Part shown: one piece after another, positions 45,989 to 55,723 of the stretch
How the letters are laid out: every line of letters starts with the position of its first letter
Position numbering within the stretch: position 1 is the stretch's first letter
Assembly: GCF_900465055.1 (NCBI RefSeq)
Contig: NZ_LS483250.1
Coordinates: forward strand, 3,162,001-3,226,000
Source: Moritella yayanosii
Lineage (GTDB): Bacteria > Pseudomonadota > Gammaproteobacteria > Enterobacterales > Moritellaceae
Length of the DNA stretch: 64,000 nucleotides
Direction: 5' to 3'
Position numbers and translations under genes: made by a program
The notes under the pieces: model-generated
The model's database searches: none
What the model was told of the DNA's origin: nothing
Seen by the model: only the letters and a program-made list of their open reading frames with translations

Positions 45989-47224
45989 TTATGCCGCTAC
46001 GTTTTGTTTTAGTAAAGCCTGCTGTTTGTAGTATTCCAAATATTCAGGATATCGAGATAATGCATCTGCCATTGCTGGAAATATGTGTTCACCTTGAAAT
46101 TGTCTGGATGTTTGCGAAACCAAAGTATCGATGCCTCTGGATATACGAGCATAAATTAAAATGTGTTCGATACTGTGGTGACCTAACGGTTTCACTGCAG
46201 CCTCAACAAAAGCTCTAAATTTTTTATCGGATGGTAAGTTTTCATTCCTTCGCCAGTCATTGAGTTGATGACGTTGTTTATCTTTCAGTGTTATCTCAGC
46301 TGTACCTGATTCATTGATCTCAATATAAGATGCGAGTTTTTGCCAGCTAATTTCTCCGTCATTTTTAGATAATATAAATTTGAAATGGGCCAACATCGCA
46401 TCAAAACAGTGGCAAGATTCTTCAGATACCGCGAAGACTTTTATCACTGGCCACATAAAACCTTCAAAAGAATCCCAATCAATCTCTGTTCCACTACGCT
46501 GTATGTATAGTGCTAGCCCTATTTCATAATTGGCGATAGCCGCTAAATAAAAATCAAAGCGCATAGCCATAAATGCTGGTAGGAGCTTATAAGCTTGTTT
46601 TTCCGCCTCGGTTGGATCTGTTAAATGCAATTTAAGAATTTCACCGTAATCTGAAAATAACTCATCAGGTATTAGACTTGATTGAGTCCAAATGGGTAAT
46701 TGGTGAGTGAAATTATCAATAAGGGATTTTTCATCGATGTCACCTTTCTTTACTTGAGCCTTATAGCTAGTAAGCATCAAGCAATCAGCATTCGCCCTTT
46801 CCTCAATGAAACTTAGTAATTCTACAAATTCATCATTGTAGTTTTGGTTATTTACACTGTTGAGGAATGGGAACCAAGTAATAGCATTGGAATTGGCGTG
46901 TCCGGCTTTAATCACTTTGCGAAGTAAGGAATAAGAGAAAGCATTATTAAGAGAGATTGGCAGCTGCTGAAACCAACTAATAAGCTTTTTAAATGTAGGT
47001 TTAGCAAAACCGTCTGTGTGCATTTTTGCGCGTGAGCTTCGACCTACATTTAACTTAATACCTGAATGATATTCTATTAGCGGTATCATTTTTCTAAAGC
47101 TATCTGGCAAGTCGAGTAATGCGCTTACTTCTTGTTGAGAAGGTAAGAAGTAGCTCGTAAATGAGGGGGTCTTGATAACATATTTACCATTGGCTTCTGG
47201 TTCAATCATGTTTACATTTAGCAT
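45989..47224 (-). CDS. Unrecognised protein encoded downstream of hsdS (orf411)
   Basis: 411 aa, soluble, largely helical. No Walker, HD, PD-(D/E)XK or toxin motif is recognised. Notable stretches are KLNVGRSSRAKMHTDGF, LNDWRRNENLPSDKKFRAFVE and ADALSRYPEYLEYYKQQ. It starts about 90 bp after hsdS on the same strand and ends 23 bp from the convergent transglutaminase-like gene. It could be an accessory of the type I system or an independent cargo gene. Confidence 0.65.
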   Translation of the reverse strand: MLNVNMIEPEANGKYVIKTPSFTSYFLPSQQEVSALLDLPDSFRKMIPLIEYHSGIKLNVGRSSRAKMHTDGFAKPTFKKLISWFQQLPISLNNAFSYSLLRKVIKAGHANSNAITWFPFLNSVNNQNYNDEFVELLSFIEERANADCLMLTSYKAQVKKGDIDEKSLIDNFTHQLPIWTQSSLIPDELFSDYGEILKLHLTDPTEAEKQAYKLLPAFMAMRFDFYLAAIANYEIGLALYIQRSGTEIDWDSFEGFMWPVIKVFAVSEESCHCFDAMLAHFKFILSKNDGEISWQKLASYIEINESGTAEITLKDKQRHQLNDWRRNENLPSDKKFRAFVEAAVKPLGHHSIEHILIYARISRGIDTLVSQTSRQFQGEHIFPAMADALSRYPEYLEYYKQQALLKQNVAA

Positions 47225-47313
47225 TAGGTAATTCCATGTATTCCTAGTCTGTAATCGTAAATAAGCTTGTTCAACCCGAAGCGCATTACGCTTCGAATTG
47301 TTGCTGGTGGCGA

Positions 47314-48582
47314 TTAGCTATCAAGCTTAACCCGTACTTTACCTGTTAGTAGATCTTGCATAAGGGCTTTTTTGAGTGACTTATATTGATCTATTTTTAC
47401 TATTATTTTTATAATTCGCTCATCTAAGGATTCTAGAACACTAATAATCTCTAGCTGTTCATCTAGTTTGGGGATAAGAAAAACATATTTAGCTAATGCT
47501 TTTGATGAAATAAATGGCATCGTAGATTCGGTTGCACTTTTTCTCAATTCTTTTCGATTATGATTTAGTAAGTAGCTAAAGAATTTAGGTGAAATTATCT
47601 TTGTATTTGAAACAATTCGAAGTACATTCCAAGTTATCAAAAAGTCACTATCAACATCCACAATTGCAGCTGCACCCAAATCAGAACCTATATTGCAATA
47701 GAGTACATCCCCAAATTTAGGTTTTACCTTTTCAGATAATCTCGCAAAAATTTCATAACTTACATATTTTCGATTCCTCATATCAAAAACATTTTCATCT
47801 ACATTATTTGATCGAATTGCTGGTATTCCATATTCACTATAAGTAACTTTTTCTGTGGTTGTATTTACACCTTGATTAGAAGATAAAATTAATTTTGAAA
47901 ATTCAACAACATCCCACCCCTTCGGTATCCTTCCCACTGGTGAATCTTTAAATTCAGTATGTGGTTTACCATCCACACCAACGCCGCGCGTTAATAGCTC
48001 TTGCATCATGCCTGTTTTAAGATCTTTGAGCTTGTCTATTTGCGCCTGTGTTTTTTCAATCACATCATCAACTGAGGTGAGAATCGCTGCGATTTTTTGT
48101 TGCTCAGGACGTGGGGGGAGACAAATAGTTACAGATTTAACTGATGGTAAATTTAATCCAGCCTTAGCACCGGAATCATTTCCTAAGTTAATAACTCTAT
48201 TAATCATGTCTGAAGAAAGTAAGTACGCAACAAATTTAGATTCTGCTTCAGCTTTCTTGATTCTCACTAAAGCTGTATGTTGATTGATGTAAGCTTCCCC
48301 AAAATCTTGTGGTATCCATCCAATTTTCCCTAATTCTGCCGTTATTGAAATGAGAATATCACCATGTGTCAGAGATGTTCTTTTGCCATCTGCAGAATTT
48401 GACTTAACATCCACATATTTCATGTCTTTAAGCTTCAAATAAATCCCATTTCGAGAAAGATTCGTCATTCTGATAAATTTACTTCCTGAATCAGAGTAAT
48501 GCTTTGCCCAATCTCTTGAACCACTGGTCACAGTACTTGCTATTTCTCCAAGGGTAGTACTAAGCCAACGTTCAATTACCAT
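47314..48582 (-). CDS. hsdS: Type I restriction-modification specificity subunit
   Basis: 422 aa with two target-recognition domains (residues about 1-150 and 210-370), each followed by a conserved helical spacer: [20 protein letters not shown] with [14 protein letters not shown], and [17 protein letters not shown] with [13 protein letters not shown]. The spacers set the distance between the two half-sites. It overlaps hsdM by 11 bp. The recognised DNA sequence cannot be told from sequence alone. Confidence 0.95.
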   Translation of the reverse strand: MVIERWLSTTLGEIASTVTSGSRDWAKHYSDSGSKFIRMTNLSRNGIYLKLKDMKYVDVKSNSADGKRTSLTHGDILISITAELGKIGWIPQDFGEAYINQHTALVRIKKAEAESKFVAYLLSSDMINRVINLGNDSGAKAGLNLPSVKSVTICLPPRPEQQKIAAILTSVDDVIEKTQAQIDKLKDLKTGMMQELLTRGVGVDGKPHTEFKDSPVGRIPKGWDVVEFSKLILSSNQGVNTTTEKVTYSEYGIPAIRSNNVDENVFDMRNRKYVSYEIFARLSEKVKPKFGDVLYCNIGSDLGAAAIVDVDSDFLITWNVLRIVSNTKIISPKFFSYLLNHNRKELRKSATESTMPFISSKALAKYVFLIPKLDEQLEIISVLESLDERIIKIIVKIDQYKSLKKALMQDLLTGKVRVKLDS

Positions 48583-50311
48583 AACCCAACTCCTTCAAGT
48601 AACCTTGCATCACTTGCTCTGCATCTGCTACTTGTGCATCCAGCTCATGCAATGACACTTGGTATTTATCCCACCAACGCTCTAGTTGAGCTATTACTTC
48701 TGAAGTCACATCAACATCTACAGCTGTCACAATATCACGTATCTGTTCTTTACTGGTGATGTTGGTCTTGAATGTGAAGTAAGCCTCATCCTTACGGTCA
48801 AAGACGACACTCACATCAAAGCCATCTAAAATCGCTTCTTGGATGTAGTCGTTTTCAACTTCACGTACAGGAATACCGCCATGCAAAATAGCGCGTACAT
48901 CAAAAATTTCTGCTGGTGGTGAAGTGTCAGCATAGCGACGAATATTCAGGTTGAAATCATTCTCGGCAATCTCAGCATAAGACACAACCTTAGAGTAACG
49001 CTTGATTTCAGTGTAGTTAACAAAGGTATCAACAATGTTGGCTATGTCTTGTTCACGCAGTTTGTTTTGGTTCTTACCTGCTTCAAACTCTAATTCACCA
49101 TTGATGAATAATACTTTGCCTTTACGCTCCGCAGCTTTGTTCTTGTTGATGATAAGTAAACAAGCAGGAATACCCGTACCATAGAACAAACCAGATGGTA
49201 AACCGACAACCGCTTCTAGCAAATCATCATCGAGAATACCTTTACGAATAAGTTTTTCACTTGAACCTCGGAATAGCACACCATGCGGCATTACCACACC
49301 CGCCATACCTTCGGCATTGAGACTGGCGATCATGTGTTGCACAAAGGCTAAATCACCTGCATCTTTCGGTGGTGTACCGTAAGGGAAACGACCAAAACCA
49401 TCATCATCACACTCGTCTTTACCCCATTTTTTTAATGAGAAAGGCGGGTTAGCAATAACACGGTCAAAGCTCATCAGCTCACCGCCTTTGGTATGTTGCG
49501 GATCTCGCAGAGTATCACCTTTACGGATATCCGCACTTTGCACACCGTGTAAGAACATATTCATCTTACAAATAGCCCAAGTGTTTAGGTTCATCTCCTG
49601 ACCGTACAGCGACAAGTTGGCGGCGTTCTCGCCATGAGCCGCTAAGTGGTTGCGCATCTGCACTAACATACCGCCAGACCCTGATGTTGGATCATATATG
49701 CGCATACCAGCATGGGGTTTTAACAGTGCCACCAATAATGAAACAACTTCAGAAGGCGTATAGAATTCACCGCCTTTTTTACCTGCACTGTCGGCAAACA
49801 TTTTAATCAGGTATTCGTAAGCCGTACCCAGTAAATCGGGACGTTCAAAGTCTTCATTACGAAGACGATGTTGGCTAAAGTGCGATAGCAAGTCCTGTAG
49901 TTTTTTATCGGATAATTTGTTCTTGATGTTGAAGTCGATAGTAACCAACACGCCTTCAAGGGCTGTGTTGTGTTCTTCAATTGATTCCATTGCTTTATTC
50001 AGCGCTTCACCAATATTGTGCTTTAAGTCTTTTAGGGCTGACCAACGGGCATTTTCAGGCATGAAGAAGGTATCATCGTACTCGTCTTCATCTTCCGCTA
50101 ACTCTTTTGCTTGGGCTTGGGTCTTACCTTTGCCTAGGTAGTATTGAATAACCTTTTCTTGTTCTTCTTCAAAAGCGTCAGATAAACGTTTTAGGAACAT
50201 CATGCCAAAGATGTAATCTTTAAATTCAGAGGCATCCATGTTGCCACGCAGAATATCTGCTGTTTCCCATAAAAAGCTTTCGAGCTGTTGAAGCGTTAGT
50301 TTGTTGGTCAT
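48572..50311 (-). CDS. hsdM: Type I restriction-modification DNA methyltransferase subunit
   Basis: 579 aa. The N-terminal helical domain ([20 protein letters not shown]) is followed by the AdoMet-binding [10 protein letters not shown] (207-216) and catalytic NPPFS (288-292) of an N6-adenine methyltransferase. It makes host methylation with HsdS and restriction with HsdR. First hsd gene on the minus strand. The promoter should lie in the 500-bp region beyond 50311. Confidence 0.96.
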   Translation of the reverse strand: MTNKLTLQQLESFLWETADILRGNMDASEFKDYIFGMMFLKRLSDAFEEEQEKVIQYYLGKGKTQAQAKELAEDEDEYDDTFFMPENARWSALKDLKHNIGEALNKAMESIEEHNTALEGVLVTIDFNIKNKLSDKKLQDLLSHFSQHRLRNEDFERPDLLGTAYEYLIKMFADSAGKKGGEFYTPSEVVSLLVALLKPHAGMRIYDPTSGSGGMLVQMRNHLAAHGENAANLSLYGQEMNLNTWAICKMNMFLHGVQSADIRKGDTLRDPQHTKGGELMSFDRVIANPPFSLKKWGKDECDDDGFGRFPYGTPPKDAGDLAFVQHMIASLNAEGMAGVVMPHGVLFRGSSEKLIRKGILDDDLLEAVVGLPSGLFYGTGIPACLLIINKNKAAERKGKVLFINGELEFEAGKNQNKLREQDIANIVDTFVNYTEIKRYSKVVSYAEIAENDFNLNIRRYADTSPPAEIFDVRAILHGGIPVREVENDYIQEAILDGFDVSVVFDRKDEAYFTFKTNITSKEQIRDIVTAVDVDVTSEVIAQLERWWDKYQVSLHELDAQVADAEQVMQGYLKELGYGN

Positions 50312-50817
50312 TTGAGAGCCTAAATTGCAATGAAAGGTAAGACAAGCAGACTGACTGTTTAAAACACACAGTTACTTATCTTTAATGGTTTGTAGTTTAC
50401 TGATTGGTGCAGTGAGATACAACGAAACGAACTCGTATTTGAAATTAAAATAAAGAATATATTAGCGTCTATTTTATCGCTTACTGTAAACGCGCGCGCG
50501 GCATCTTCGCCTGAGAGAAAAAAAGCCATTATTTCTCGGCTCTTTACAGAGCTGCCCCCATTGTTGATTTTGTAGAGCATTGAATATAAATATATTTTAT
50601 TTTGAATAGTTTGTTTTAAGTAGCATAAGGGTAAAACTGGCATTTTAATTATTGTGATCATACAAGCCAACCTTTGCAGGTGTTTTACACATATCATTCA
50701 ATCTCTTACGTTAACTTTAAGGGTACGTATAGCATTCTCCAAATGTGATCAAAAATTCTGCTAACTATGTAATCAAATCAATTCATTAAAAGAACCATAT
50801 TAATCTTTATTTGGTTC
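50312..50817. other. Region upstream of hsdM
   Basis: About 500 bp, AT-rich apart from a CGCGCGCG tract near 50491-50500. It should contain the hsdM promoter. A 112-codon minus-strand frame (50359-50697) has no ribosome site and no family likeness. Nothing else is supported. Confidence 0.4.
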
Positions 50818-51393
50818 TCACCTGCTCACACCAAAACTATTTGTATTTCTATTAAACTCCTTAGTTTCATTCTTAGCCATGTAGCTCATTCTCATTCGAG
50901 CTGCACGCAGTTCGTGGTCATTGCCCTTGTAGCGTTCGATGCGATACAAGCGGTTTTTGACACGGTATGAAAAGTTGGTATCAGTTGGGCCTTCCCATAT
51001 CTCATCACACATTTTCCCAATGGCATAAGCGTTGTTACATTTGTGTCCGTTAACCATGATCACCATGTGGTAATGTTGAGCTTCAGCGCTGCTCTGCTCT
51101 CTCACCCATAAATAACCTATCTTGCAGTTATACTGTTTTTTAATCTTCTTTTTAAGCCGTACTAAAAATTGAGTGATGATTGCATTATCTTCAGTGAATT
51201 TATCTGGGTGCAGCTGTAATAAGATCACACTGACTTTAGAATATTCGGTCATCATAATATCGAGTTGTTTAAATCCTTGTTCGAGGATCTCTGTTCTAAT
51301 ACCTGTCTTCTTGTGAAAGATAAGTTGCTGCTCATTGTTATAGTGATAGTAAGCAAGAAACTTCTTTGATTCATGTTTAGTTATCTGGCACAT
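50818..51393 (-). CDS. Inovirus Gp2 / YfjJ-like (YagK/YfjJ) protein
   Basis: 191 aa. The middle carries IGYLWVREQSSAEAQHYHMVIMVNGH, with a His-hydrophobic-His arrangement (HYHMVI) like the metal site of HUH replication initiators, and the C-terminal part (SYRVKNRLYRIERYKG, MRMSYMAKNETKEFNRN) matches the YagK/YfjJ family. These proteins occur in P4-like satellites and islands next to AlpA genes and may start element replication. Catalytic tyrosine not assigned. Same strand as the alpA genes. Confidence 0.75.
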   Translation of the reverse strand: MCQITKHESKKFLAYYHYNNEQQLIFHKKTGIRTEILEQGFKQLDIMMTEYSKVSVILLQLHPDKFTEDNAIITQFLVRLKKKIKKQYNCKIGYLWVREQSSAEAQHYHMVIMVNGHKCNNAYAIGKMCDEIWEGPTDTNFSYRVKNRLYRIERYKGNDHELRAARMRMSYMAKNETKEFNRNTNSFGVSR

Positions 51394-51536
51394 ACATTAT
51401 AAATAACCTGCAACTAATTATTCCGAGTCATTACTTGAAGGCTTTTGAAATAAGGGCTGTTTAATAAAAACGGCTGAACATAAAGATGTGTTATTGCTTC
51501 AAGTTAGTGCAAATGTGTTCATTTATGGATATTAAA

Positions 51537-51554
51537 AAGGGCCGTTAAGCCCTT
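51537..51554 (-). terminator. Terminator after alpA
   Basis: AAGGGC (51537-51542) and GCCCTT (51549-51554) form a stem. On the minus strand the stem is followed by a T-run. It lies 15 bp after the alpA stop codon. Confidence 0.7.
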
Positions 51555-51568
51555 GTATAATTCAATCA

Positions 51569-51799
51569 CTAATACTGATTATGATCACTTTGCCACATTT
51601 CAATGGTGCCACTTAACCAGCCCTGTATATAACCTTTTGGACTACGTAGCGGTGGTGGTAACAACCCACTTTTAATCATCCGATAAATTGTTGATGGACT
51701 TACCCCTAGCAACTCAGCTAACTGACTTTTAGTGATGATCTTTATGCCACTGCTTTCAGTCATGAAACGGCAGTAATCAAAATGTTTACGTTTTGCCAT
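51569..51799 (-). CDS. AlpA family regulator 1
   Basis: 76 aa. ITKSQLAELLGVSPSTIYRMIKSGLLPPPLR is an AlpA/MerR-like winged helix-turn-helix. In P4-like elements AlpA activates excision or integrase expression. The second alpA gene lies four bases upstream on the same strand. Confidence 0.85.
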   Translation of the reverse strand: MAKRKHFDYCRFMTESSGIKIITKSQLAELLGVSPSTIYRMIKSGLLPPPLRSPKGYIQGWLSGTIEMWQSDHNQY

Positions 51800-51802
51800 T
51801 AT

Positions 51803-52009
51803 CTATACTCGCGGTTGGTTTTCAACCCATTCAAGTAGCTCGGACAGCTTCCAGCCTACGCTCCGATTTCCTAAACGTATGCGTTTTGGGAATAGCCCTT
51901 CTTTTTCTAATTGCCATGCTTTGGTTCGTGAAATGGATGTAATGTAACGACGGTCAACTTCACGGATGATTCGTTCTGGATCAAATAGCTTTCTCATGGT
52001 TCGCCTCAA
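51803..52009 (-). CDS. AlpA family regulator 2
   Basis: 68 aa. YITSISRTKAWQLEKEGLFPKRIRLGNRSVGWKLSELLEWVE is the canonical AlpA core, with the GxxxVGW segment. It directly precedes alpA 1. Paired AlpA genes suggest a small regulatory switch for the island. Confidence 0.85.
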   Translation of the reverse strand: MRRTMRKLFDPERIIREVDRRYITSISRTKAWQLEKEGLFPKRIRLGNRSVGWKLSELLEWVENQPRV

Positions 52010-52108
52010 GTGGTTTAGATTGGTTTAGGTTTGTCTTGGGATGAATAATGCGGTAAGCGGAAAATATTGTCGGGGGGAAAAAATAAGTAAATTTTCCCCC
52101 CTTAATTA

Positions 52109-53128
52109 TTACAGGCGGTTCATGTGTAATTGGGCGTTATTTGGGTCACTGCGAGTAGTGGTTATTAGGTCATCTAGATAGGCTTGGTTTAACAATTTAG
52201 GCATGTAGAAATCTTTACGGTACTGCTTGAAATCTTCAGCCCCCTTAGATGTTTTATCTACATTTATATTTTTGTTATCTATCAAAAGCCACGTCATCAT
52301 GAAGTCATCTGATAGTTGCCACTCTTCACCTAGAGGTGAATTGAGGATGCAATATAGCTTTAGGTCTAAGTACTGAATAGCTTTATAAGACAGTAATTTT
52401 TTTACCGTACCTAATTTATTGTGTGGTTTATGTGTTGATGATGGTTCCGGTATGCCAAGTATCTCTCTTATCTCTGGTAATAAAGATGCGAGTTGTTTAA
52501 TTAGACTATCATTCGTCGCATGTTCGATGTCGAATGATAAAAGTATTTGTTTACGGTCTGTTTCCATTGGACACAGGTATTCAGCTTGGTTTGTTGCTGT
52601 TACTTGTGCTTGAGAATATTGACGAATATCTTCCTCACTAAGAGCTTCGCTCCATGCTGGTGGCTCAAGCTGTTGAGAATTATTTTTTTGCAGCTCGTGC
52701 ATCACCTGATAGAAAGGCAAGTATTCACCCTTTATCATACTAATGTCTTTAATTTCCATATTGCTTGAAGATGGATTACATAAATAACTTTCGGAAGCTT
52801 CTCTTCGAGGGCGCTTTTTTAAGAGCGTCATTTCTGACTGAGCAAGTGTTTCATCTAGGAATGATATAAATGCATTCTCATCGGATTCTTCACGCAGTTC
52901 ATTACAATTAATTTTTTTCCAGCGTCTATCATCAGTGCAGTTACCACCACATAATAATGCGAAATTATATAAGCTAAGGCGCTCTTCAAGCTCTGATAGA
53001 TAATCAAACACAAGCATCTCATCTAGAATGGTGTAGCCTCTATTTTCATCTTTAAACCACAGTTCTAATTTATTTAATGCGCCTTTTGGTATCTTTACGC
53101 GATTTACGTTGTTATTGCGTATTAACAT
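52109..53128 (-). CDS. Unrecognised island protein (orf339), promoter region hit by IS21
   Basis: 339 aa, soluble. The N-terminus (KIPKGALNKLELWFKDENRG and DYLSELEERLSLYNFALLCGG) faintly recalls DUF6387-type island proteins, but I am not sure. The rest is charged and helical without a motif. The ATG lies only about 4 bp from the IS21 end, so natural upstream sequence, possibly including its true promoter, has been displaced by the IS. Confidence 0.6.
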   Translation of the reverse strand: MLIRNNNVNRVKIPKGALNKLELWFKDENRGYTILDEMLVFDYLSELEERLSLYNFALLCGGNCTDDRRWKKINCNELREESDENAFISFLDETLAQSEMTLLKKRPRREASESYLCNPSSSNMEIKDISMIKGEYLPFYQVMHELQKNNSQQLEPPAWSEALSEEDIRQYSQAQVTATNQAEYLCPMETDRKQILLSFDIEHATNDSLIKQLASLLPEIREILGIPEPSSTHKPHNKLGTVKKLLSYKAIQYLDLKLYCILNSPLGEEWQLSDDFMMTWLLIDNKNINVDKTSKGAEDFKQYRKDFYMPKLLNQAYLDDLITTTRSDPNNAQLHMNRL

Positions 53129-53194
53129 GAAGGAGATCGCTCAATAACATTCATGGAGATCACTTTTTTCTCCGTCTGTAGAGCTAGGTTTAAT

Positions 53195-53947
53195 TTATAC
53201 TGAGTGATCTCCATCAGTCAAGTTATTGGTCATTTTTCGCATTGATTCGCCCTCTAATTCTATCTTTATCGAGCCATGTACCAGTCGGTCCAGAATTGCA
53301 TCAGCATGCGTCGATTCTCCGATCATTTTGTACCAATGTTCTTGCGGTAATTGACTGGCAATTAAAGTCGATTTACTGTCATATCGGGCATCAATCAGTT
53401 CAAGTAAATCGCTTCGTTGCTGTGCATTTAATGGCTCCAGTCCCCAATCATCCAAGATCAGTAAATCTGCATTGGTTAACTTTCCTATCAGTTTTCGATA
53501 GGTTCCGTCAGCCTGTGCAAAAAACATTTTTTCGAGTAGTTCTTTCAGCCTAAAATAAAATACGCTTTGCCCTTGTTGGCAATGCTGATGCCCGAAGGCA
53601 CAGGCAAGGTATGTTTTGCCACACCCTGTTGCCCCGGTGATCAATATATTTTGATGTAATCGCAACCACTCGCCCTGCGCCAAGGTTCGGATCTGTGACT
53701 TATTCAGGTTGCGCTTGGCACGATAATCTAACTGCTCTATGCCAGCATGAACTCTGAATTTAGCTTGCCGTGTTAAGCGCGCTATTTTACGTTGTGAACG
53801 TGCGTTAAGCTCATTATCAAGCAGTAAGCTTAGCCTTTCTTCGAACGCGAGTTCTCGGTAATGCGTCGGCTGTTCCGTCTGTAATGTGAGGGCGTCTTTG
53901 ATGCCGGACAAACCAAGCGTAGTCAGTTGATTATAAATTGTTTTCAT
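53195..53947 (-). CDS. istB: IS21 helper ATPase IstB
   Basis: 250 aa from the ATG at 53947. DnaC-like ATPase: ITGATGCGKTYLACAFG (Walker A), LLILDDWGLEPL (Walker B) and ASQLPQEHWYKMIGE. It selects the target and activates IstA. The frame is open 13 codons further upstream without support. Confidence 0.95.
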   Translation of the reverse strand: MKTIYNQLTTLGLSGIKDALTLQTEQPTHYRELAFEERLSLLLDNELNARSQRKIARLTRQAKFRVHAGIEQLDYRAKRNLNKSQIRTLAQGEWLRLHQNILITGATGCGKTYLACAFGHQHCQQGQSVFYFRLKELLEKMFFAQADGTYRKLIGKLTNADLLILDDWGLEPLNAQQRSDLLELIDARYDSKSTLIASQLPQEHWYKMIGESTHADAILDRLVHGSIKIELEGESMRKMTNNLTDGDHSV

Positions 53948-53957
53948 TCCATTTCCC

Positions 53958-55505
53958 TTAATGATAATACGTATTGCCACGCACATTGTTGTGCTCTATT
54001 TCTGCTAATAGATCTAACTGTTGTTCAGGTAGTGGTTGGTTATCTAGGCCTTTTTTAAGAATAGATTTGATACCCGCTAATCTTCTTATTCCTGTATGTA
54101 AAGCGCGTCCACATGCAGCCTCTAAGCGCGGTGTTGTGTATTGTTTACCTAGCGCAAGCAATCCTAAGCAAACGCGGTAAGCTTGCTCAGGATGTGGCCT
54201 TTCTTGCATTAACAGAGTGACGAGCTCTTCTGTTTTTGGGCCAATATCTTGCGCCCATTTCTCAAATCGTTGCGGTGACCATTCCCCTTGTTTTCGATGT
54301 GAAACAGGCATATGAGCATCAAGCGTGCTGTGTCCACCAATCTTGTGAGAACGAGGATGCACCGCTACACACTCTCCCTGATGGTATACTGTGACGAGTT
54401 CACCGGTAATATGCGCTTCGAGTTTTTTCTTTATCAGTGAATGCGGTACAGAGTAATAATGCTTTTCTATATCAATGTGATAGTCGATATGTACAGTCAC
54501 CATTTTCACTTGGGTATAGATATACGGTTCAAGGGGTAAGGGTTTCAATTCTGGCTTATCAATGGCAATAAATTGTGAATGACGCGTACCAGGATGCACT
54601 TTCATGGCCCGTTGATTGAGTTCAAGTAGCAATTCTTCGATCCGGATATTTAATTGTCGCAAAGAAAAAAAGTCTTCATGCCTCAATGCGGCCATGATCC
54701 AGCGCTCTACGATCTGTACAGCCACTTCAGCTTTGGCTTTATCCTTGGGTTTATAAGGGCGAGCCGGCACGATGACCGTATTATAATGCGCAGCCATCTG
54801 TGAATACGTCGGGTTAATATCGGGATCATAGCGACACGATCTGGTTGTACCGCTTTTTAAGTTGTCTGGGATCAAGAGCTCAGGAACACCGCCTAAAAAG
54901 GTGAAACAGCGAGCGTGGCTCATCACCCAATTTTCTAGACCTTGGGTCCACGTGGCTTCTGCATAGGTGTAATTAGAGGCACCCATCACGGCAACAAAAA
55001 TTTGTGCCGTTTTAATTTCACCGGTTGTAGGATCAATAATGTTCATCGTCGGCCCACAGTAATCAATAAATAGTTTTTCACCCGCCTTATGCTGTTGTCG
55101 CATCGATGGTTTTTGACAACCAAGCCATTTCTTATATAGCCGGCAGAAGTGATTGTAACTATAGAATTTATTGTTATTTCGTTCTCTGTATTCTTCCCAT
55201 AGTAATTGCAGAGTCATTGTTTTTGGCTTGAGTTCTTGATGGATCACCGACCAATCTGGGGTGGTGATTTGGGGATTGGTTTTGACGGTAGTGTGCAGAA
55301 ATTTTTGATGAAGAGTCACATCATCCCATTCCTCAGATAACGGCCATGAGGTGATCCCCATTTGGGCTGCTCGATTGGCATAACGAGATACCACTGAGGG
55401 GGAGATAGATAAACTTTTAGCGACTTGACGATGGCTCAGTGAACAACCGTATTTGAGTCTAAGGATCTCTTTTAATTTACGCATAGATATAGGTGCCGTT
55501 GGCAT
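53958..55505 (-). CDS. istA: IS21 transposase IstA
   Basis: 515 aa from the ATG at 55505, with AAGGGA upstream; ATG codons at 55511 and 55520 are alternatives. N-terminal helix-turn-helix (YGCSLSHRQVAKSLSISPSVV) and the DDE integrase core (LFIDYCGPTMNII, LIPDNLKSGT, DKAKAEVAVQIVERWI). It cuts and joins the IS ends. Confidence 0.95.
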   Translation of the reverse strand: MPTAPISMRKLKEILRLKYGCSLSHRQVAKSLSISPSVVSRYANRAAQMGITSWPLSEEWDDVTLHQKFLHTTVKTNPQITTPDWSVIHQELKPKTMTLQLLWEEYRERNNNKFYSYNHFCRLYKKWLGCQKPSMRQQHKAGEKLFIDYCGPTMNIIDPTTGEIKTAQIFVAVMGASNYTYAEATWTQGLENWVMSHARCFTFLGGVPELLIPDNLKSGTTRSCRYDPDINPTYSQMAAHYNTVIVPARPYKPKDKAKAEVAVQIVERWIMAALRHEDFFSLRQLNIRIEELLLELNQRAMKVHPGTRHSQFIAIDKPELKPLPLEPYIYTQVKMVTVHIDYHIDIEKHYYSVPHSLIKKKLEAHITGELVTVYHQGECVAVHPRSHKIGGHSTLDAHMPVSHRKQGEWSPQRFEKWAQDIGPKTEELVTLLMQERPHPEQAYRVCLGLLALGKQYTTPRLEAACGRALHTGIRRLAGIKSILKKGLDNQPLPEQQLDLLAEIEHNNVRGNTYYH

Positions 55506-55723
55506 AGTCATTCCCTTCATCAAAATGAACAGAATAACGGTTAAATACACCTACAGGGCAGTGAAAAAAGCAAGTTTGTCCAATAACATTCATGGAGATC
55601 ACTCAATAACATTTCAGGGTAAAAGTGATCTTCATGAATGTTATTAGCTGATCTTGATTGAGGTTATTGGGTGATCTCCATCGATGTTATTAGGTGATCT
55701 CCATGGTGGTTAATATGCAGTTA

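Larger units (their letters stand above)
53132..55702 (-). mobile_element. IS21 family insertion sequence
   Basis: About 2.57 kb with istA and istB. The ends carry multiple inverted copies of GGAGATCRC and AATAACAT: left end 53132-53164 and right end 55670-55702 match at about 28 of 33 positions, and further copies lie at 55583-55660. Exact termini and a target duplication could not be fixed. Both genes are intact. Confidence 0.85.

Noticed and set aside
45973-46218. 81-codon plus-strand frame after the transglutaminase-like gene
   Set aside because: Lies antisense within the 3' end of orf411, which has the better coding pattern.
50359-50697. 112-codon minus-strand frame upstream of hsdM
   Set aside because: No ribosome site, low-complexity amino acid order and no family likeness; it lies in the AT-rich promoter region.
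55583-55702. Clustered GGAGATCAC/AATAACAT repeats as a replication or CRISPR repeat cluster
   Set aside because: They are the multiple terminal repeats expected at an IS21 end and are mirrored at the other end.
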